From Sceloporus undulatus (Eukaryota > Chordata > Lepidosauria > Squamata > Phrynosomatidae), in contig NC_056522.1 in NCBI RefSeq assembly GCF_019175285.1, positions 237,371,410 through 237,435,409 on the forward strand: a stretch of DNA of 64,000 nt. Reading direction: 5' to 3'. Shown here one piece after another: positions 60,523-64,000 of this stretch. The translations under genes were made by a program, and so were the position numbers. The notes beneath the pieces were generated by a model. It saw nothing but the letters and a program-made list of their open reading frames with translations. It had not been told where the DNA came from and ran no database searches. Positions within the stretch are counted from its first letter, which is position 1; every line of letters starts with the position of its first letter.

Positions 60523-61650
60523 TTCATAACCCTATGAGGCTGATCAGATTAAGAGAGAATGCACTGCTAAATTGAGTTCACCAAATGAATTCATTGGCTC
60601 AGTGGGGAGATGAGAACCTGGACCTGTCAAATCCTACTTGCATTTGATGCCCTTTACTGCAGCACTACTTCTCCACATATGGACCCAACATGTCCGTGTG
60701 CTATATACAATTAATCAGAAGGATCTATATCTCTTATTGGCTGCAGCTCTGGCAGGTAAAGTGGTGAAAAACTGAATTATTTCTGCAGTGTGGATGCAGT
60801 AATTTCAGTTCTGCATAAATCCTTTTGTACTTGTCTTTTGTACTTCATGGACAATCCAGTGCTTGCCCATCTGCAGAATCTTCTTTTTTTTCCTATAGTA
60901 AAGAAATGCCTTGCACACATTAACAGTTGCTCATGCATAGATGGAGCATTCAGGTTGCTGCTCCCAGTAATATACTTGGGTTATAAAGGTTACAATTTCT
61001 GTTTCTTTATTTTTTTCTTATCTAGTTATTTTAAGAAATAACCTTGTTACTGATGAAAACCCATATTGCCAAGTGCACAAAAACCTATTTTCTACTTCGC
61101 ATTTATTTTCCTACTGCATGAAATATGTCCAGATGCACATTAGAATGATGCTTGAAAGGAACAAATCTATCATCTTCATCATCAGCATCATTATCACCAC
61201 TGCAGCATGTTGTGAAACAGGCCCGCAACAGGCCTGAAATGGAGCCTGTACTTTCAAATAAGAGATTTTTGAAGATGATACATTTCTGTCCTCTCTTCCT
61301 AGAAATTAGTGAATCCATTTTTATTCCAAAAAAAAGAAGAATGAGGCAGTTGGTTGTCTTAATTTGGCCAGGGCATGTTCTGTTTGCTATTCTATTGTTA
61401 CACTATGCTACTGTTTTAAATAATTGTACATTGTACTTCAAATTGTTATTTACCCACAGAGTTTGATATACAGTATTTGCATTTTATGAAAATGTTATAA
61501 TTTTTAAAGATGATTGTTTCATATGCCAGCCTCATGAATGGTTCTTTTACTGCACATGTAACAAAGTATAAATACGAAAATAAGCAAAATCTTCAGGCTA
61601 CTTTGGAACATATCACTTAAGAGAGTTTCACAAACAAAACTACCCTTTAG

Positions 61651-61882
61651 TGTGTTGCAGGTGCTATGTACATTACTGGATTTGCTGAATCTATCTCTGA
61701 TCTCCTGAGCTTCAGTAACATTTGGGCAATAAGAGGCATCTCATTTGCTGTCCTGCTGGGCTTGCTTGGGATTAACCTTGCCGGTGTGAAATGGATCATC
61801 CGTCTCCAGCTGCTGCTTCTCTTCCTACTGGCTGTTTCCACTCTGGATTTTGTCATTGGATCCTTTACACACCTAGATCCAG
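61651..61882 (+). CDS. SLC12A8: SLC12A8 coding exon, membrane helices 3 to 5
   Basis: This exon encodes 77 residues plus one base, starting [19 protein letters not shown] and ending [15 protein letters not shown]. The acceptor is CCCTTTAG (ends 61650) and the donor GTAAAC at 61883; it ends in phase 1, consistent with the Glu codon that follows LDP in human. Hydrophobic runs [19 protein letters not shown] and [15 protein letters not shown] are two consecutive membrane helices. An in-frame AG after TGTGTTGC could mimic an acceptor, but the CVAG residues are conserved, so the upstream AG is preferred. The next exon lies beyond 64000. Confidence 0.95.
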
Positions 61883-62055
61883 GTAAACATTTTCTCAATC
61901 AGTCTAGATCAGGAATGCCTGCCACCTGATAATGGAAATCTAAATTAATGAATTCCAAGGATTTTAATGCATTAATCTGATGATTATATTTGCTTATGGC
62001 TAAACAAGAAAATGACAGGATTTTTGAGGCAGAAATTTGATTTATTTTTCTTATT

Positions 62056-62198
62056 TTAGATCAGGGCTGGGAGACATGTAGTCCTCTAGATGTTGTTGGG
62101 CTAAAGTTACCATCAGCCCTAGGCATTATAGGTGATGGTGAAGGATGATAGGAGTTGTGGCCCAACAGCATCTAGAAGCCTATGCTTTCCTCAGCTCT
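62056..62198. mobile_element. Short hAT-like element, family C
   Basis: CTCTAGATGTTGTTGGGCTA is inverted against GGCCCAACAGCATCTAGA, with GATAGGAGTTGTGG between. Confidence 0.7.
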
Positions 62199-62253
62199 GT
62201 TATTTATTTATTGTTATCTATCAGTCATAGAAAAAGTATTTCTTTCAAGTTAT

Positions 62254-62319
62254 ATGTGGTGTATATTATTGATAATATTGATTAATATGTGGTGTATATT
62301 ATTGATAATATTGATTAAT
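62254..62319. repeat. Exact 33-bp tandem duplication
   Basis: Two adjacent copies of a unit beginning ATGTGGTGTATATTATTGAT. No difference between copies was seen, suggesting a recent event. Confidence 0.95.
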
Positions 62320-62850
62320 ACTTATATTAACATTCATTTTTAAAACCTTAAAAAACAAATAGCAGTTTTTAAGTCAATTAAAAGTGGTTTGCAAAACTAT
62401 ACGTATCCTATGGGGAAATCTATGGGATTTTCTCCTAAATAAGTGTCCATTAGAATTGCAGCCTTGATTGGCTAATCTCCATAATCCATGAAATACTGCA
62501 GATCTAGTAATTATTATTGAGCTTTTTATAACTAAAATGTTTTGGTGGGTGTTTGAAGAATTTCAGTATGAAGAAAAGGAACCACATTATATTGATTTAC
62601 TTACACCCCACTTTCTCCCCAAAACTAGGACTTAATAGAATGCTTGAAAAGATTATTTAACACTGTATAGATGCAAATGAGATTAGACTTGATTAGATTA
62701 GATTTATACACGTGGGACTATAACAATTGAAATGTTTGAGCTGTGTACCACAGTTTGCAGCTCAGGTGTGCCATGGACCTCTTTGTAAACCTACATGGAG
62801 CTCAAGAGAGGCTGACTTTCTTAAACAGAAGCCTTAAAAACATATCTATG

Positions 62851-63082
62851 GCCTGTTACAGACTGCCAAAATAAAGCTGCTTCGGGTCTCTTTAGAGGTA
62901 TGCTGTTTAAATGATGCATGCATTCTAAGAATCCGGAAGCTGCACCAAAGCTGCACTCCAGTGCTTAGGACTGGAGTGTGGCTTTGGCGCGACCTCCGGA
63001 CTCTTAGGACCCATGCATCATTTAAATAGCATACCTCCAAAGAGAACCGAAGCAGCTTTATTTTGGCAGTCTGTAACAAGCC
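62851..63082. mobile_element. Palindromic DNA element, family F with different ends
   Basis: GCCTGTTACAGACTGCCAAA is inverted against TTTGGCAGTCTGTAACAAGC. The core (AATAAAGCTGCTTCGGGTC, GAGGTATGCTGTTTAAATGA) matches 47612 and 54137. TATG lies on both sides (62847-62850, 63083-63086). Confidence 0.8.
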
Positions 63083-63534
63083 TATGTTTCTGCTCTTGAG
63101 CAGGGACTGAAAGTATTTAACAAAGCAACTGTTCAGATGAATTAATTAAAATGCTGGTTAATGTTTAAAGAATTGACTTCATCAAGGCAACCGTTTCCTT
63201 GTAGAGCTTTTCACTATTTCAGTTGGTTGTAAGAGGAATGAAGTCCACTTTTTATTTGATTCCAAAATGCTGAGATAAATTTATATTCCCCTTTCTTGTC
63301 ATTCAACTTTCACATGGCATAGAGTAAGTTTTGGTTTTAGGGAGATCTCACAAATATTTCTATTCATTGTTTCACAAGAGCTCCCAAATAATGTGAGAGA
63401 CGTGTCAAATATGTTTTTAGGTTCATTTCTGAAAATGCCAATGCTGAAGAAAGAGATAAATGGATACCAAAAACTTTTCAAAAAAGAAGGTGAAGCTCAG
63501 ACGTTCTTCCTATCAGAAATTAAAAAAACACACT

Positions 63535-63660
63535 AATAAATTATTATTATTATTATTAACCTTTATTTATAAAGCGCTGTAAATTTACGCAGCGCTGTAC
63601 ATACAATCTTTTTAATTGGACGGTTCCCTGCCCTCAGGCTTACAATCTAACAATCTAAAT
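63535..63660 (-). mobile_element. L2-like retroposon 3' end
   Basis: (ATT)n, then AACCTTTATTTATAAAGCGC, GCAGCGCTGTACATACAATC and CCCTGCCCTCAGGCTTACAA, the reversed 3' end of an L2-like element. Confidence 0.7.
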
Positions 63661-63740
63661 CCTGTCTTATATTGCATTAATGATGAGAATGGTGAATGTA
63701 TTGATAAATTCTCTGGCTAAAGAAGAATCAGTCACTGAGG

Positions 63741-63957
63741 TCCAAAACACACTTCATAAATAATCCACTTTGAAACTGCTTTAACTGCCCTGGCTCAGTG
63801 CTAGGGAATCCTGGGAATTGTAGTTTATTGTGGCACCAGAGCTCTCAGACAAAAGGCTAAATGTCTCATGAAACTACTGTTCCCAGAATTCTCTAGCACT
63901 GAGCCAGGGCAGTTAAAGCAGTCTCAAACTGAATTATTTCTGCAGTATGTTTTGGAC
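63741..63957. mobile_element. Palindromic DNA element, family B
   Basis: GTCCAAAACACACTTCATAA is inverted against TTCTGCAGTATGTTTTGGAC, with CTAGGGAATCCTGGGAATTG pairing with CCCAGAATTCTCTAGC. Confidence 0.85.
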
Positions 63958-64000
63958 TTGAATGAAATGTTGAATCAGCTGGAACATGTACATCTGTCTT

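Larger units (their letters stand above)
57391..61650. other. SLC12A8 intron 3 of the coding part
   Basis: 4.3-kb intron. It holds an L2-like tail near 57720-57800, an RTE fragment and a GC-rich DNA element. The stretches 57.8-58.5, 59.1-60.1 and 60.6-61.6 kb show nothing I recognise. Confidence 0.75.
61883..64000. other. SLC12A8 intron 4 of the coding part, cut by the window edge
   Basis: Intron sequence with four listed repeats. The next SLC12A8 exon (human HGFIGYSPE onward) was not found before 64000. Confidence 0.85.

Overview
The window is vertebrate nuclear DNA, most likely from a squamate reptile, and probably an iguanian lizard. The coding exons match tetrapod ZNF148 and SLC12A8. The repeats are the usual lizard set: Sauria-type tRNA SINEs, 5S-rRNA-derived SINEs, CR1, L2, L1 and RTE/BovB LINE pieces, and many short non-autonomous DNA transposons, often flanked by TA. 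No prokaryotic feature, CRISPR array, tRNA or rRNA gene, or retroviral copy was recognised. Family names come from remembered protein and repeat sequences, since no database could be searched.

Bases 1-28,700 hold the 3' part of ZNF148 on the + strand. Five coding exons (4236-4361, 11258-11381, 11976-12059, 20028-20146, 20892-22496) join in phase into about 685 residues: a basic segment, four C2H2 zinc fingers and the long C-terminal region. The exons for roughly the first 110 residues lie upstream of the window. A 3' UTR of about 6 kb follows, carrying two DNA-transposon insertions and several AATAAA signals.

Bases 28,700-46,200 are an intergenic spacer with no supported gene. It holds SINE and LINE fragments and a 2.2-kb block of degenerate ~90-100-bp repeats (37.8-40.0 kb) that changes from AT-rich to GC-rich along its length.

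Bases 46,200-64,000 hold the 5' part of SLC12A8 on the + strand. Its coding exons are 46379-46498, 48312-48458, 57199-57390 and 61651-61882, about 230 residues covering the N-terminus and the first membrane helices; the gene runs off the right edge. Its introns are crowded with CR1, RTE, SINE and palindrome-ended DNA elements. ZNF148 and SLC12A8 sit head to tail on one strand, the order known at human 3q21.

I found no convincing undescribed system. The observations most worth a second look are the inverted-ended repeat block at 37.8-40.0 kb, a set of short DNA elements with one core but different ends, an exact empty-site reconstruction of a TA-targeting element, a NAGNAG acceptor in ZNF148, and the atypical N-terminus of SLC12A8.
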